NCBI GenBank assembly: GCA_038213435.1
Contig: JBBQTI010000014.1
Span: 18,711 to 82,710 of the forward strand
Direction: 5' to 3'
DNA from: PALSA-610 sp038213435
GTDB taxonomy: Bacteria; Actinomycetota; Acidimicrobiia; IMCC26256; PALSA-610
Length of the DNA stretch: 64,000 bases
Shown here piece after piece: positions 41,806 to 50,944 of the stretch (positions are counted from its first letter, which is position 1; every line of letters starts with the position of its first letter). The notes beneath the pieces are model-generated. The model was given only the letters and a program-made list of their open reading frames with translations, was not told the DNA's origin and searched no databases. Position numbers and translations under genes: made by a program.

Positions 41806-43587
41806 TCAGGTTCCCATTCCCGTCGGAGCCTTCGCGATCTCGGTGAGAAACTCCGAGTTGCGCTTGGTGCTGCGCAGCTTGTCGATCAGCAGCTCGAGCC
41901 CGGAGCCACCCTCGAGTGCACTGAGCACGCGTCGCAGCTTCCAGACCTGCTGGAGGTCGTTGCGGTCGAACAGCAGCTCCTCGTGGCGGGTGCTCGACTG
42001 CTCGACGTCGATTGCGGGATAGATGCGCCGGTCGGCGGTGCGGCGGTCGAGACGCAGCTCCATGTTTCCAGTGCCCTTGAACTCCTCGAAGATGTGCTCG
42101 TCCATCTTCGAATTCGTCTCGACGAGCGCGGTGGCAAGGATCGTGAGCGATCCGCCTTCTTCGACGTTGCGGGCCGCTCCGAAGAACTTCTTCGGCGGGT
42201 AGAGCGCGCCCGCGTCGATACCGCCCGACATGATCCGGCCGGAGGCGGGCGCGGCGAGGTTGTACGCGCGAGCCAGACGGGTGATGCCGTCGAGAATGAT
42301 CACGACGTCCTTCCCGCACTCGACGAGACGCTTGGCGCGCTCGATCGTGAGCTCTGCGATGTGGCAGTGCTCCTCGGAGGGCCGGTCGAATGTTGACGCG
42401 ACCACGTCGGCGCGCACCACGTGGCGGCGCATGTCGGTGACCTCTTCGGGACGCTCGTCGACGAGGAGCACGATGACATGGCACTCCGGGTTGTTGCGCT
42501 CGATCGAGTAGACGATCTGCTTGATGATCGTGGTCTTGCCCGCCTTGGGCGGCGACACGATCATTCCCCGTTGACCTTTTCCGATCGGCGCGATCAGGTC
42601 GATGATGCGTCCGGTGATCTCGCCCGGGTTGTCGTCGAGCTCGAGTCGAAGCCGCGAGTCGGGGAACAACGGCGTGAGGTCTTCGAAGCGAACGCGGTGA
42701 CGCGCGGCCTCGATGCCGATTTCATTGATGAGGTCGACACGCACGAGCGCGGGGTACTTCTCGCTGCTCGCGGGCGGACGGGTTGCGCCCTTGACGTGAT
42801 CGCCCTTGCGCAAACCGAAGCGCCGCACCTGCGACGCGGAAACGTAGGCATCGCTGCGGCCGGCGAGGTAGCCGGACGCGCGCAGGAAGCCGTAGCCCTC
42901 GTCGCGCAGATCGAGCAGACCTTCGATGTCGATCAGCTCACCGCCGTAGTCGTCACCCCGCTCGACCCGCTCCGGACGACCGTCGCGTTCGAGGCGACCG
43001 TCGGCGGGACTGCGCTCGCGGTCGCGACCACGACGGCGGCGACGACGCTTGTTTCCCGACCCGTCGTCGTCTCGCCACTGCTGCTGACCTTGGTGGGCGC
43101 GGTCGACCGAACCCGTGTCGGTGCTGTCGACGTCGTGATCCGGCAGGTCGTGAGTGGTCGCGGCCTCGGTCCCGGTCTCGGTCTCGGTCGCCGTCGTACC
43201 GGTCTCGTACGCGGAGGCAACCGTTCCGCTGCCATTCGACGACGAGTCCGAGTCGCTGCCGTTGCCCGAGCTGGGGTTGCCGGTCGTGGCGCGCCGCCGG
43301 GGTCGGATGAGCGACATCTCATCGCCGGAAGCCTCCCCGGCCGCCAGCGCGTTCTCTTCCTCGGCGATCGACGCGAGATCGTCGCCGCCCGAGGCCTGGG
43401 TCGAGCGGATCTTGCGCGGTGACGACCGCTCCGCGCCGTTCGAACCGGTCGCCGCAGTGACGATCGCCTCGACCAGATCGGCCTTGCGCATGCGGCTGAC
43501 CGACTTCACCCCGAGCGCCGACGCAATCTCCGAGAGTTGGTCGCGATCCTTCCCGTCCAGTTGTGAACGGTCGAAGGTCTCACTCAT
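41806..43587 (-). CDS. rho: Transcription termination factor Rho
   Basis: 593 aa, about 170 longer than E. coli Rho. Residues 1-45 carry the Rho N-terminal helical domain (DQLSEIASALGVKSVSRMRK). A long insertion follows: Ser/Gly/Thr/Asp-rich and then strongly Arg-rich (NKRRRRRRGRDRER). The RNA-binding domain (IDIEGLLDLRDEGYGFLR) and the RecA-like motor (P-loop SPPKAGKTTIIKQ, DERPEEVTDMRR, ILDGITRLARAYN) are complete. Such inserts are typical of actinobacteria and bind RNA. Start preceded by AGGAG and a hairpin in the leader. Confidence 0.96.
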   Translation of the reverse strand: MSETFDRSQLDGKDRDQLSEIASALGVKSVSRMRKADLVEAIVTAATGSNGAERSSPRKIRSTQASGGDDLASIAEEENALAAGEASGDEMSLIRPRRRATTGNPSSGNGSDSDSSSNGSGTVASAYETGTTATETETGTEAATTHDLPDHDVDSTDTGSVDRAHQGQQQWRDDDGSGNKRRRRRRGRDRERSPADGRLERDGRPERVERGDDYGGELIDIEGLLDLRDEGYGFLRASGYLAGRSDAYVSASQVRRFGLRKGDHVKGATRPPASSEKYPALVRVDLINEIGIEAARHRVRFEDLTPLFPDSRLRLELDDNPGEITGRIIDLIAPIGKGQRGMIVSPPKAGKTTIIKQIVYSIERNNPECHVIVLLVDERPEEVTDMRRHVVRADVVASTFDRPSEEHCHIAELTIERAKRLVECGKDVVIILDGITRLARAYNLAAPASGRIMSGGIDAGALYPPKKFFGAARNVEEGGSLTILATALVETNSKMDEHIFEEFKGTGNMELRLDRRTADRRIYPAIDVEQSSTRHEELLFDRNDLQQVWKLRRVLSALEGGSGLELLIDKLRSTKRNSEFLTEIAKAPTGMGT

Positions 43588-43932
43588 GTCCTGCTCCTAC
43601 CGACCGGCTGCAGTCATGCCCGCAGCGGCCGGTGTTCGATCCGGTAATCCGTGTTGCCAACAGCCGACGCGGGGAACTGTCGCCGGCCGACGAAGCCCCG
43701 GAAGGTCTCGCACGATCTCGCCGCACACGGGAAGAAAGTGAAGTGACCCGGCCCACCGCCAAGAAACCACTCGCGCAGCGAGGTCTCAAGGGATCGTGAC
43801 CACACTACACCCGGCAACGCCCCGTGCGCATCCACGCCCCTCAACTCTCGGCCGACGGGATCGATTCCTGAGCTCCGGCGTGGGCCGATCGTTGCTTGCT
43901 CGACCGTTCGGGGCTGCGCGTCACGCCTCGGG
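43588..43932 (-). promoter_or_regulatory. Leader/upstream region of rho, no gene seen
   Basis: 345 bases without a convincing gene. The rho-proximal part forms a hairpin on the minus strand: ACCGGCCGCTGC (from 43633) pairs with GCAGCCGGT (to 43603) around a ten-base loop, ending 15 bases from the ATG and next to the AGGAG site. TAGTGT on the minus strand near 43800 is a possible -10 for a leader of about 200 nt. Rho genes are often autoregulated in their leader, so this is a candidate control region. A 76-codon frame (43614-43844) has no RBS or family likeness. Confidence 0.4.
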
Positions 43933-45102
43933 TCATGCCTCGAGGAGGCGAGCCATCAGCGAATGACCGGGAACTGGAGTGCACCGAGCGGTCGCGGGCT
44001 CGGTGTAGCAACCGCCCGAGCCCGAACGCGCCGAGTCGTAAAGCAAGTACGGCACCGGATCGGCACTGTGGGTCTTGGTGTCGCACGGTGTCGCGTGATC
44101 TGGCAGCAGCAGGATCCGGTAGGGCTCGACTCCCGCGTCGAGCGCATCGACGACCGGCCCGATCACCTCGGTGTCCCATCGCTCGAGCGCGTCGACCTTG
44201 ATGTCGGAGCGTCCTTGATGACCCGCCTCATCGGTGGCTTCTATGTGCAACACGAAGAGGTCGCGATCGACGAGCGAGCGGATGCAGGCCTGCGCCTGCG
44301 CGCCGTAGTCATTGTCGAATCCGGCAGTCGCGCCCGGCACGTCGACCACGTCGATGCCCGTCAGCACTCCGAGACCCTGCACCAGATCGACCGCCGATGA
44401 CATTCGGCCCTGCACACCGAACGTCTCGGCGAACGACGGCAGCGCCGGCTTCACGCCTTGACCCCACAACCAGATCTGCGTCGCGCTCGATCCCACCGAA
44501 CGAGCCGCATCGCGCACGACGGCGCGAGACGCATCCATCAAGGCGTTCACTTGCGGCGCGGACGCGCCGTGAGGGAAGACGGCCGGTTGCCCGGTCAGAT
44601 CGTGCGGCGGCGTGCACTCGGCGTCGATCCACGTACGAGGCACGACGCAGAGGTGGCGGTACTCGACGCCGGGATGGAACCGCACACCGTCGCGGCCACC
44701 GCCGAGCGCGGCATCGAGCGCGGCGACGATCGGATGGCTCTGTGCGTTCGTCGGATGCCCCGCCGCGAAGTCGACCATGATCGGCTCCTCCTCGTCGGAG
44801 AGCGCGACGAGGTTGCACCGGTACGCGACCTGGTCGGGTTCGAGCTCGACGCCCATCGCCGCGGCTTCGATCGGCGCGCGACCCGTGTGGTACCGAGCCG
44901 GGTCGAAACCAAGGATCGACATGTTGCCGACGTCGCTGCCCGGAGGCAGGCCCGACGGGATCACGGCGGCGCGCCCGACGTCGGCAATCGACGCGAGCGC
45001 CGCCAGGCGCGGCATGCGCGCGGCTTCCAGCGGCGTTCGGCCGCCGAGCTCGCGCAGGGGCACGTCGGCACAACCGTCGGGGACGAAGACGACGTACTTC
45101 AT
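43933..45102 (-). CDS. ApgM-family phosphomutase, proposed homoserine kinase
   Basis: 389 aa of the alkaline phosphatase/iPGM superfamily, archaeal (ApgM) type. Metal and nucleophile motifs are intact: MKYVVFVPDGCADVP, SGLPPGSDVGNMSILGFDP (Ser nucleophile), HIEATDEAGHQG and LLPDHATPC. The family is split between phosphoglycerate mutases and a group proposed to act as homoserine kinase in genomes lacking ThrB. Here it lies exactly where thrB stands in actinobacteria, between hom-thrC and rho, and no GHMP kinase is in the window. The first of four nearby ATGs is 45126; ATG 45102 is chosen to give the family N-terminus. Confidence 0.84.
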   Translation of the reverse strand: MKYVVFVPDGCADVPLRELGGRTPLEAARMPRLAALASIADVGRAAVIPSGLPPGSDVGNMSILGFDPARYHTGRAPIEAAAMGVELEPDQVAYRCNLVALSDEEEPIMVDFAAGHPTNAQSHPIVAALDAALGGGRDGVRFHPGVEYRHLCVVPRTWIDAECTPPHDLTGQPAVFPHGASAPQVNALMDASRAVVRDAARSVGSSATQIWLWGQGVKPALPSFAETFGVQGRMSSAVDLVQGLGVLTGIDVVDVPGATAGFDNDYGAQAQACIRSLVDRDLFVLHIEATDEAGHQGRSDIKVDALERWDTEVIGPVVDALDAGVEPYRILLLPDHATPCDTKTHSADPVPYLLYDSARSGSGGCYTEPATARCTPVPGHSLMARLLEA

Positions 45103-45187
45103 CGCGCGCATCATACGGGCGGTCACGGATCGCGACTTCGAAGGAGGCGCGCGGGCGCGGAACGGATATGCTCATACGCTGCAGGGC

Positions 45188-46408
45188 GTGCGCCGCTCGT
45201 GGGTCGTCGTCGGTGCGCTCGTCCTCGCGACATGCAGCGGCGGGTCGTCTACCAAGACTGTGTCGCCCCCGCCCATACCGCCGACGAGCCCCGCGCCGAC
45301 GCCGAGCACGACCGCGAAAACCACGTCGCCGTCGTCGACGACGCCGTCGACGCGACCTGACCTTGCCCGCGCGCGCGTCACGCTCACTCCGATCGTGTCG
45401 GGTCTCGACAGCCCGGTCGCGCTCGCGTGGCGGGTGCACGACACCAACATGTTCGTGGCCGAGCAGAGTGGTCGCGTACGCATCGTCGACGCGAACGGAC
45501 GACTCTCACCGACGCCTGTCCTCACAGTCGGCCCTCTCTCGCGAGGCAATGAGGAAGGCCTCCTCGGAATCACCTTCTCGCCCGACGGGTCGAAGCTCTA
45601 CGTCGACTACACCGGCCCGGACAACAACACGCACGTCGATGAATACACGATGCGTGGCGAAGTCCCGGAGGCCTCGACGCGCCGGCAGTTGCTCGTCCAG
45701 CAGCAGCCGTATTCGAATCACAAGGGTGGCGAGGTGATCACCGGCCCCGACGGGATGCTCTACATCGGGCTCGGCGACGGCGGCAGCGAGGACGACCCGG
45801 ATCACGTCGGCCAGAACCTCGGAACGTTGCTGTCGAAGATCCTGCGTATCAATCCGGCGGCGAGCGGAAGCGCGCCCTACTCGGTCCCCGCCGACAATCC
45901 GTTCGTGGGACGAGGCGGGGTCCGCCCGGAGACGTGGATGTGGGGACTGCGAAACCCGTGGCGCTTCTCGTTCGACCGCAACACGGGTGACGTTTGGATC
46001 GGTGACGTGGGCCAGAACAAGTACGAGGAGGTCGACTTCGCACGCGCGGGCGAGAAGGGAATCAACTTCGGTTGGAGCGCGCGCGATGGCTTCCACGCGT
46101 TCCGCAATGTGAGTCCGAATGACGCGCGCGACCCGTTGCTCGAGACGCGTCACGCCGATGGCAACTGCGCGATCGTCGGCGGCTATGTGTACCGAGGGCG
46201 GGCGATCCCCGCGCTCGACGGCGTGTACGTGTTCGGCGACAATTGCCGGCCGAATCTCGTCGGCGTCGTCGCCGCCACCGGACGCTTGAGCGCGCAACGC
46301 GATCTCGGCCCGACCGTCTCCCAACTCACGACGTTCGGCGAGGATCTCGACGGCGAGCTGTACGCGGCGGCACGCGGCGGGACGGTGTTTCGGCTCGCCG
46401 CCGGCTGA
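45188..46408 (+). CDS. PQQ-dependent glucose/sorbosone dehydrogenase-like lipoprotein
   Basis: 406 aa. Signal with lipobox (VVVGALVLATC, Cys at about residue 16), a Thr/Pro linker, and a six-bladed propeller with SPVALAWRVHD, YSNHKGGEVITGPDGMLY, GLGDGGSEDDP, GLRNPWRFSFD and GYVYRGRAIPALDGVYVFGD, as in the GSDH/YliI family. Acts outside the membrane, oxidising aldose sugars with PQQ. Start at GTG 45188, with TATGCT (45167-45172) as a possible -10. Divergent from the ApgM gene. PQQ use is by family only. Confidence 0.86.
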   Translation: MRRSWVVVGALVLATCSGGSSTKTVSPPPIPPTSPAPTPSTTAKTTSPSSTTPSTRPDLARARVTLTPIVSGLDSPVALAWRVHDTNMFVAEQSGRVRIVDANGRLSPTPVLTVGPLSRGNEEGLLGITFSPDGSKLYVDYTGPDNNTHVDEYTMRGEVPEASTRRQLLVQQQPYSNHKGGEVITGPDGMLYIGLGDGGSEDDPDHVGQNLGTLLSKILRINPAASGSAPYSVPADNPFVGRGGVRPETWMWGLRNPWRFSFDRNTGDVWIGDVGQNKYEEVDFARAGEKGINFGWSARDGFHAFRNVSPNDARDPLLETRHADGNCAIVGGYVYRGRAIPALDGVYVFGDNCRPNLVGVVAATGRLSAQRDLGPTVSQLTTFGEDLDGELYAAARGGTVFRLAAG

Positions 46409-46413
46409 CTTGA

Positions 46414-47187
46414 CTAGTGGGCCGCGCGCTTCAACACCGCTCCGCCGAGGCGACGGGTGATCGCGTGCGGCGTGACCGCGGAGAGGTTGCCCATCACCTT
46501 GTTCACCGTGCCGGGGATGACGACCGCTCGGTTCTTGGCGACACCGTCGAGCCCGGCGCGGGCGACCTCGGGCGCCTCCTGCCACATGAAGCCGGGTACC
46601 GATCCGGCAGGTACGTTGGCGCGCTCCTGGAACTCGGTGTGCGTGAAGCCGGGACAGAGCACCGTCACCGATACGCCCGTACCCCTCAACTCTTCGTGCA
46701 CCGCCTCGGTGAACGACGTGACGAACGCCTTGGTCGCTCCGTAGGTGGCGTTGGCAGGACCCGGCTGGCAGCCTGCGAGCGACGAGACGTTTAGGATGCC
46801 GCCGCGGCCGCGCTCGACCATCGCGCTCGCCGCCGCGTGGGTGAGCCGGACGAGCGCGATCACGTTCAAGTTGATCTCGCGGATCTCGGTCTCGATGTCG
46901 AGCGTGTGGAACGGGCCGAAGGTGCCGAAGCCCGCATTGTTCACGAGGAGGTCGACCGTGCGGGCCCGAGCCTCGACTGCTCCCAGCTGCTCGGCATCGG
47001 TGAGGTCGGCCGCCATCACCTCGGCGTGGCCGCCGCTCCGACCCTCGATCTCCTTCGCGAGCGCTTCGAGGCGCGCGGCATCACGTGCGACGAGCACCAC
47101 ATCGTGACCGCGTTCCGACAGCTGGCGCGCGAACTGCTCGCCGATCCCGACGGACGCACCCGTGATCAATGCAACCGGATTGCTCAT
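46414..47187 (-). CDS. SDR family NAD(P)-dependent oxidoreductase
   Basis: 257 aa. TGASVGIG cofactor motif at residues 9-16, NNAGFG, Ser in NVSSLAG and Y-x3-K in ATYGATKAF, of the YqjQ/DltE-like classical SDR group. VARDAARLE suggests NADP preference. Forty bases after the sortase gene, convergent with the PQQ-dehydrogenase gene. Substrate unknown. Confidence 0.88.
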   Translation of the reverse strand: MSNPVALITGASVGIGEQFARQLSERGHDVVLVARDAARLEALAKEIEGRSGGHAEVMAADLTDAEQLGAVEARARTVDLLVNNAGFGTFGPFHTLDIETEIREINLNVIALVRLTHAAASAMVERGRGGILNVSSLAGCQPGPANATYGATKAFVTSFTEAVHEELRGTGVSVTVLCPGFTHTEFQERANVPAGSVPGFMWQEAPEVARAGLDGVAKNRAVVIPGTVNKVMGNLSAVTPHAITRRLGGAVLKRAAH

Positions 47188-47227
47188 GAGTACCTACTTT
47201 CGTACGTGCGGCCGGGCACTCCCGCGT

Positions 47228-47881
47228 CTACCGGGCGATGTCGGCGATCAACGTGCCCTTCACGACGATGCGTTGCGCCGCGCTGTGCTTCGGATGACAC
47301 GCGATCAACGTGACCGACGGCGTCGCCGTCGGATCGGTCACGAACATGTCGTTGGGCCCCACGATCTGCGTCCCGGTCACCTTGTACACACAGTCCCTTC
47401 CGGGAATGCGGAACACGATCTGATCGCCCGGAGCCAGGAGGTCGAGGTTCAGGAACGGATGCGAGTGCGTGACCCTGTGGCCGGGGAACACCGTGTTACC
47501 AGCCTGGCACGGCAACGCGGATCCGGGCCAATGACCGGGCCCGTGATCGATCACCGTCAGAGTGATTCCCTCGAACACCGAGTGCAAGAGCCCGATCTTC
47601 GGGATCTCGATGGTGCCGATCTGGATGATCGGTGACGGCGCGTACGGATCGGCCGGTGACGGTTCGGGGTGCGGCAACTTGCTGAGGTCGACGGTCGTCG
47701 TCGTCGTCCTCGGATGCGTCGTGGCCGTGCGCGCGGTCGTCGCGGTCGTCGCCGGCACGAGGAGCGGTGAGTCTTCGGCGGAACGCGCGTCACCCCTGCT
47801 CATCACCGCCGCGGTCGTGAGCGTGGCGGCGATCACGATGCCGAGCGCGCTGACCGCCGCAATCCACCGCTTCCTCGTCAT
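47228..47881 (-). CDS. Class E sortase
   Basis: 217 aa. N-terminal membrane anchor (WIAAVSALGIVIAATLTTAA), Thr-rich spacer, and sortase beta-barrel with IGTIEIPKIGL, the catalytic His in FPGHRVTHSHPF, Cys in TLIACHPK and Arg in AAQRIVVKG. The TLxxC context is that of class E/D actinobacterial sortases. ATG 47881 has a GGAACCAGG site. It cleaves sorting signals and anchors proteins to the wall; no LPxTG/LAxTG protein was recognised in the window. Twenty-three bases after thrC. Confidence 0.9.
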   Translation of the reverse strand: MTRKRWIAAVSALGIVIAATLTTAAVMSRGDARSAEDSPLLVPATTATTARTATTHPRTTTTTVDLSKLPHPEPSPADPYAPSPIIQIGTIEIPKIGLLHSVFEGITLTVIDHGPGHWPGSALPCQAGNTVFPGHRVTHSHPFLNLDLLAPGDQIVFRIPGRDCVYKVTGTQIVGPNDMFVTDPTATPSVTLIACHPKHSAAQRIVVKGTLIADIAR

Positions 47882-47904
47882 CCTGGTTCCGTCCCTGCTC
47901 CCAC

Positions 47905-48960
47905 CTAGAGGCCCAATTCCTCCACCACTACGTCGACCGACGCCTCGACCGCCGGTCTTGCCTCGATCTGAGCGATGGCCCGGTTCGGATCCTTCAACCC
48001 GTGGCCGGTAACGGTGCACACGATTGTCTCACCCCGCTCGACCAATCCGGTGGCGGCCGCCTGCAAGAGCCCCGCCACCGACGCCGCCGATGCCGGCTCG
48101 ACGAACACACCTTCGTGCGACGCGAGCATGCGGTACGCCTCGAGGATCTGGGCATCGGTAACCGCGCCGATGTGCCCGCCCGACTCGTCGCGCGCCGCGA
48201 TCGCGCTGTCCCAACTCGCCGGATTCCCGATCCGGATAGCGGTCGCGATGGTCTCCGGATACGCGACAGGCTCACCGTGCACCAGTGGGGCCGACCCCGC
48301 CGCCTGCCAACCAAGCATGCGCGGCCGCTTCGAGACGACACCGTCACTCGCGTACTCGCCGTAGCCCTTCCAGTATGCGGTGATATTGCCTGCGTTGCCG
48401 ACGGGGATGCAGTGCACGTCGGGTGCGGTCCCGAGCGCGTCGCAGATCTCGAACGCGGCCGTCTTCTGACCCTCGATGCGGAACGGGTTGATCGAGTTGA
48501 CCACCGTGACGCCGCCCCGCTCCCCCAGCTCGCGCACGACGCGCAGTGCGTCGTCGAAGCTGCCACGGATCGACACGACCTTCGCGCCGTGGATCAACGC
48601 CTGCGCGAGCTTGCCCAGTGCCACGTGGCCGTCCGGGATGATCACCGCCGCGAGCATCTCGGCCCGGGCCGCATAGGCGGCCGCGCTCGCCGAGGTGTTG
48701 CCGGTCGACGCGCAGACGACAACCTTGGCGCCGTCCTCGGCCGCCTTCGAGATCGCCATCGTCATCCCGCGGTCCTTGAACGACCCGGTCGGGTTCGCGC
48801 CTTCGACCTTCAACATCACGCGTGCGCCGACCGCATCGGAAAGGCGCGGCGCGTCGACGAGCGGCGTGTTGCCCTCGCACAGCGTGACGAGCGGCGTTTT
48901 CTCCGTGACCGGTAACCGCCCGCGATAGGCGTCGATGACTCCGTTCCAACGAACCACCAC
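47905..48960 (-). CDS. thrC: Threonine synthase
   Basis: 351 aa, class II-type short threonine synthase. PLP-binding Lys in NPTGSFKDRGMTMA, SSTGNT-like ASTGNTSASAAAYAA, and GNAGNITAYWKGY. Converts O-phosphohomoserine to threonine. Its start is two bases beyond the hom stop. The needed phosphohomoserine would have to come from a homoserine kinase, for which the ApgM-family gene is the only local candidate. Confidence 0.94.
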   Translation of the reverse strand: MVVRWNGVIDAYRGRLPVTEKTPLVTLCEGNTPLVDAPRLSDAVGARVMLKVEGANPTGSFKDRGMTMAISKAAEDGAKVVVCASTGNTSASAAAYAARAEMLAAVIIPDGHVALGKLAQALIHGAKVVSIRGSFDDALRVVRELGERGGVTVVNSINPFRIEGQKTAAFEICDALGTAPDVHCIPVGNAGNITAYWKGYGEYASDGVVSKRPRMLGWQAAGSAPLVHGEPVAYPETIATAIRIGNPASWDSAIAARDESGGHIGAVTDAQILEAYRMLASHEGVFVEPASAASVAGLLQAAATGLVERGETIVCTVTGHGLKDPNRAIAQIEARPAVEASVDVVVEELGL

Positions 48961-48962
48961 GA

Positions 48963-50252
48963 CTATTCCTCGCCTCCGACGACACGCAGCACGGAGCCGA
49001 TTCGTCCGACGACGTCGAGCTCCCGTACGTCGTGGATGGTCGCGGTCAACGCCGCTTCGCGCGCGAGGTGGGTGACGAAGATCAGGCGCGCGCCTGCGCC
49101 CTGGCCCTTTTGCTGCATCGATTGGATCGAGACCTCGTGGTTGCCGAACACGCCCGCGATCGTTGCGAGCACGCCGGGCTGGTCGACGACGTCGAGCGAT
49201 ACGTAGAACTGCGATGCGGTCTCGTCGATCGGACGGATCGGCTTGCGGACGAGATCGCCGATGGTCGCTCCGCGCGCGCCGGCGCGAACATTCTTGGCAG
49301 CGTCGATCAGGTCGCCGAGCACCGCGCTCGCGGTCGGGCCGCCGCCCGCCCCGCGGCCGAGCAGCATCAGCTGGCCGACCGCCTCGCCTTCGATGAACAC
49401 CGCGTTGTAGGAGCCGCGAACCGACGCGAGCGGATGATCGATGGGCACCATGGCCGGATGTACGCGAGCGCCGACGGCACCGTCGTGCTCCTCGGCGACG
49501 GCGAGCAGCTTTACCACGTAGCCGAGCTCCTTCGCCGCGGCGATGTCGTCGGCGGTGATCTTCGTGATCCCTTCGCGGTACACGTCGCCCGCGACGATCC
49601 GGGCACCGAATGCGATACTCGCGATGATCGCGGCCTTCGAGGCCGCGTCGAGGCCCTCGACATCGGCCGTGGGGTCGCGTTCCGCGTAGCCAAGTTCCTG
49701 CGCCTCGGCTACCGCTTCCGCGAAGCTCGAGCCCGCTTCGGTCATCTGCGTCAACACGTAATTCGTCGTGCCGTTCACGATGCCCATCACCCGGGTGATG
49801 CGCTCACCCGCGAGCGACTCGCGCAACGGTCGCATGAGCGGAATACCGCCCGCGACCGAGGCTTCGAACAGCAGGTCGACGCCCGCCGTCTCCGCCGCGT
49901 CGAAGAGCTCCTCGCCGAAGTTCGCGAGCAACTCCTTGTTCGCGGTGATGACCGGCTTCCCCGACTTCAGGGCGGTCAGGATCAAACGGCGTGCCGGTTC
50001 GACTCCACCGATCACCTCGACCACGACGTCGATCTCGGGATCGCTCACGACCGCGTCGGCGTCGTTGGTCAACGCGCCCGGCGCGAGGTCGACGTCGCGT
50101 TCCTTGGCCACGTTGTGCACCGCGACCCGGGCGACGTCGAGCCTCACTCCTGCGCGTTGGGTGATGAGATCGGCGTTGGAGTCGAGCAGGCGCACCAGCG
50201 CGCCGCCCACGTTCCCACAGCCCAACAGTCCCACCCGTACGACGTCGGTCAC
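48963..50252 (-). CDS. hom: Homoserine dehydrogenase with ACT domain
   Basis: 429 aa. NAD(P) fold GLLGCGNVGGALVRLL, substrate motif SGKPVITANKELLA, GIVNGTTNYVLTQM, and catalytic Lys region ASKAAIIASIAFG. The C-terminal ACT domain (FYVSLDVVDQPGVLATIAGVF) suggests threonine feedback. GTG 50252 overlaps the stop of the AbiEi-like gene as GTGA. Reduces aspartate semialdehyde to homoserine. Confidence 0.95.
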   Translation of the reverse strand: MTDVVRVGLLGCGNVGGALVRLLDSNADLITQRAGVRLDVARVAVHNVAKERDVDLAPGALTNDADAVVSDPEIDVVVEVIGGVEPARRLILTALKSGKPVITANKELLANFGEELFDAAETAGVDLLFEASVAGGIPLMRPLRESLAGERITRVMGIVNGTTNYVLTQMTEAGSSFAEAVAEAQELGYAERDPTADVEGLDAASKAAIIASIAFGARIVAGDVYREGITKITADDIAAAKELGYVVKLLAVAEEHDGAVGARVHPAMVPIDHPLASVRGSYNAVFIEGEAVGQLMLLGRGAGGGPTASAVLGDLIDAAKNVRAGARGATIGDLVRKPIRPIDETASQFYVSLDVVDQPGVLATIAGVFGNHEVSIQSMQQKGQGAGARLIFVTHLAREAALTATIHDVRELDVVGRIGSVLRVVGGEE

Positions 50253-50878
50253 CCCGCCATTCTCGCGGATGGGTCGACCCGCCCCGAGCCGATCGCCGCC
50301 AGAAGCGTCCGGAGGCGGGCGGCGCCGGGGCGGCCGACCGTGCCGATCTCGTCGAGGCGACCGCGAACCGCGCGGATAGTGACGAGGCGGCGAGACCGAG
50401 CGCTCGCGAGGGCAAGCTCGAGATCGCCGGTGCCGAGCACACCCGCGAGGTCGATGATGGTCCGCACCGGCGACGTGACCGGAAGCCGTCCGACGCGGAG
50501 CACGTCGTCGTCGTCGATGCGCGTGACGCGGTGAACGAGGACGCCGCGGACACGCGGCGCCCGCGTCTTGAGCACGATCAGCTCCGGCCGGTCGAGCATC
50601 GCGCCACGGATGCGCCAGATCGCGGCCGCACTCGCGTGCGAGAGCGCGCAGTCCGGTCCGGCCCACAAGACCGCAGCCCAATGTGTGAGCGCGTTCGAAG
50701 CCGGCGTCGCCGCGTGGCGGTACACGCCCGGCAGCACACGCTCCCACGCCCCGGCACGCACCCGGCGTTCGATCTGTTTCGCGCCGAATCCCGATGCCCT
50801 GGCCTGCGCGCGCGTGAACACGCCCTGCTGAACAACGGCGACCTCGGCCAAGCGGGCATCCGCCGCCAGCATCGACAT
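50249..50878 (-). CDS. AbiEi antitoxin-like winged-helix protein lacking the usual nuclease domain
   Basis: 209 aa. N-terminal winged helix (QQGVFTRAQARASGFG, then RRVRAGAWERVLPGVYR), the hallmark of 'type IV TA system AbiEi antitoxin domain' proteins, and the middle region GPDCALSHASAAAIW. In full actinobacterial relatives a Vsr-like DUF559 domain follows RPGAARLRTLL; here the protein stops within 25 residues. No AbiEii toxin is present. The stop overlaps the hom start (GTGA), so it sits inside the lysA-hom-thrC operon and feeds hom translation. Confidence 0.78.
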   Translation of the reverse strand: MSMLAADARLAEVAVVQQGVFTRAQARASGFGAKQIERRVRAGAWERVLPGVYRHAATPASNALTHWAAVLWAGPDCALSHASAAAIWRIRGAMLDRPELIVLKTRAPRVRGVLVHRVTRIDDDDVLRVGRLPVTSPVRTIIDLAGVLGTGDLELALASARSRRLVTIRAVRGRLDEIGTVGRPGAARLRTLLAAIGSGRVDPSARMAG

Positions 50879-50944
50879 CGTTCTCCCCTGTGTTGCTGCG
50901 ACACCGGGGAAGGCAAGGGAAGGCGAAGGGCTCCGAATCGGAGG

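Noticed and set aside
43614..43844. 76-codon leader peptide before rho
   Set aside because: No ribosome site, no Trp/Thr/Leu run or other attenuator logic, and unlike any known family; kept only as untranslated leader.
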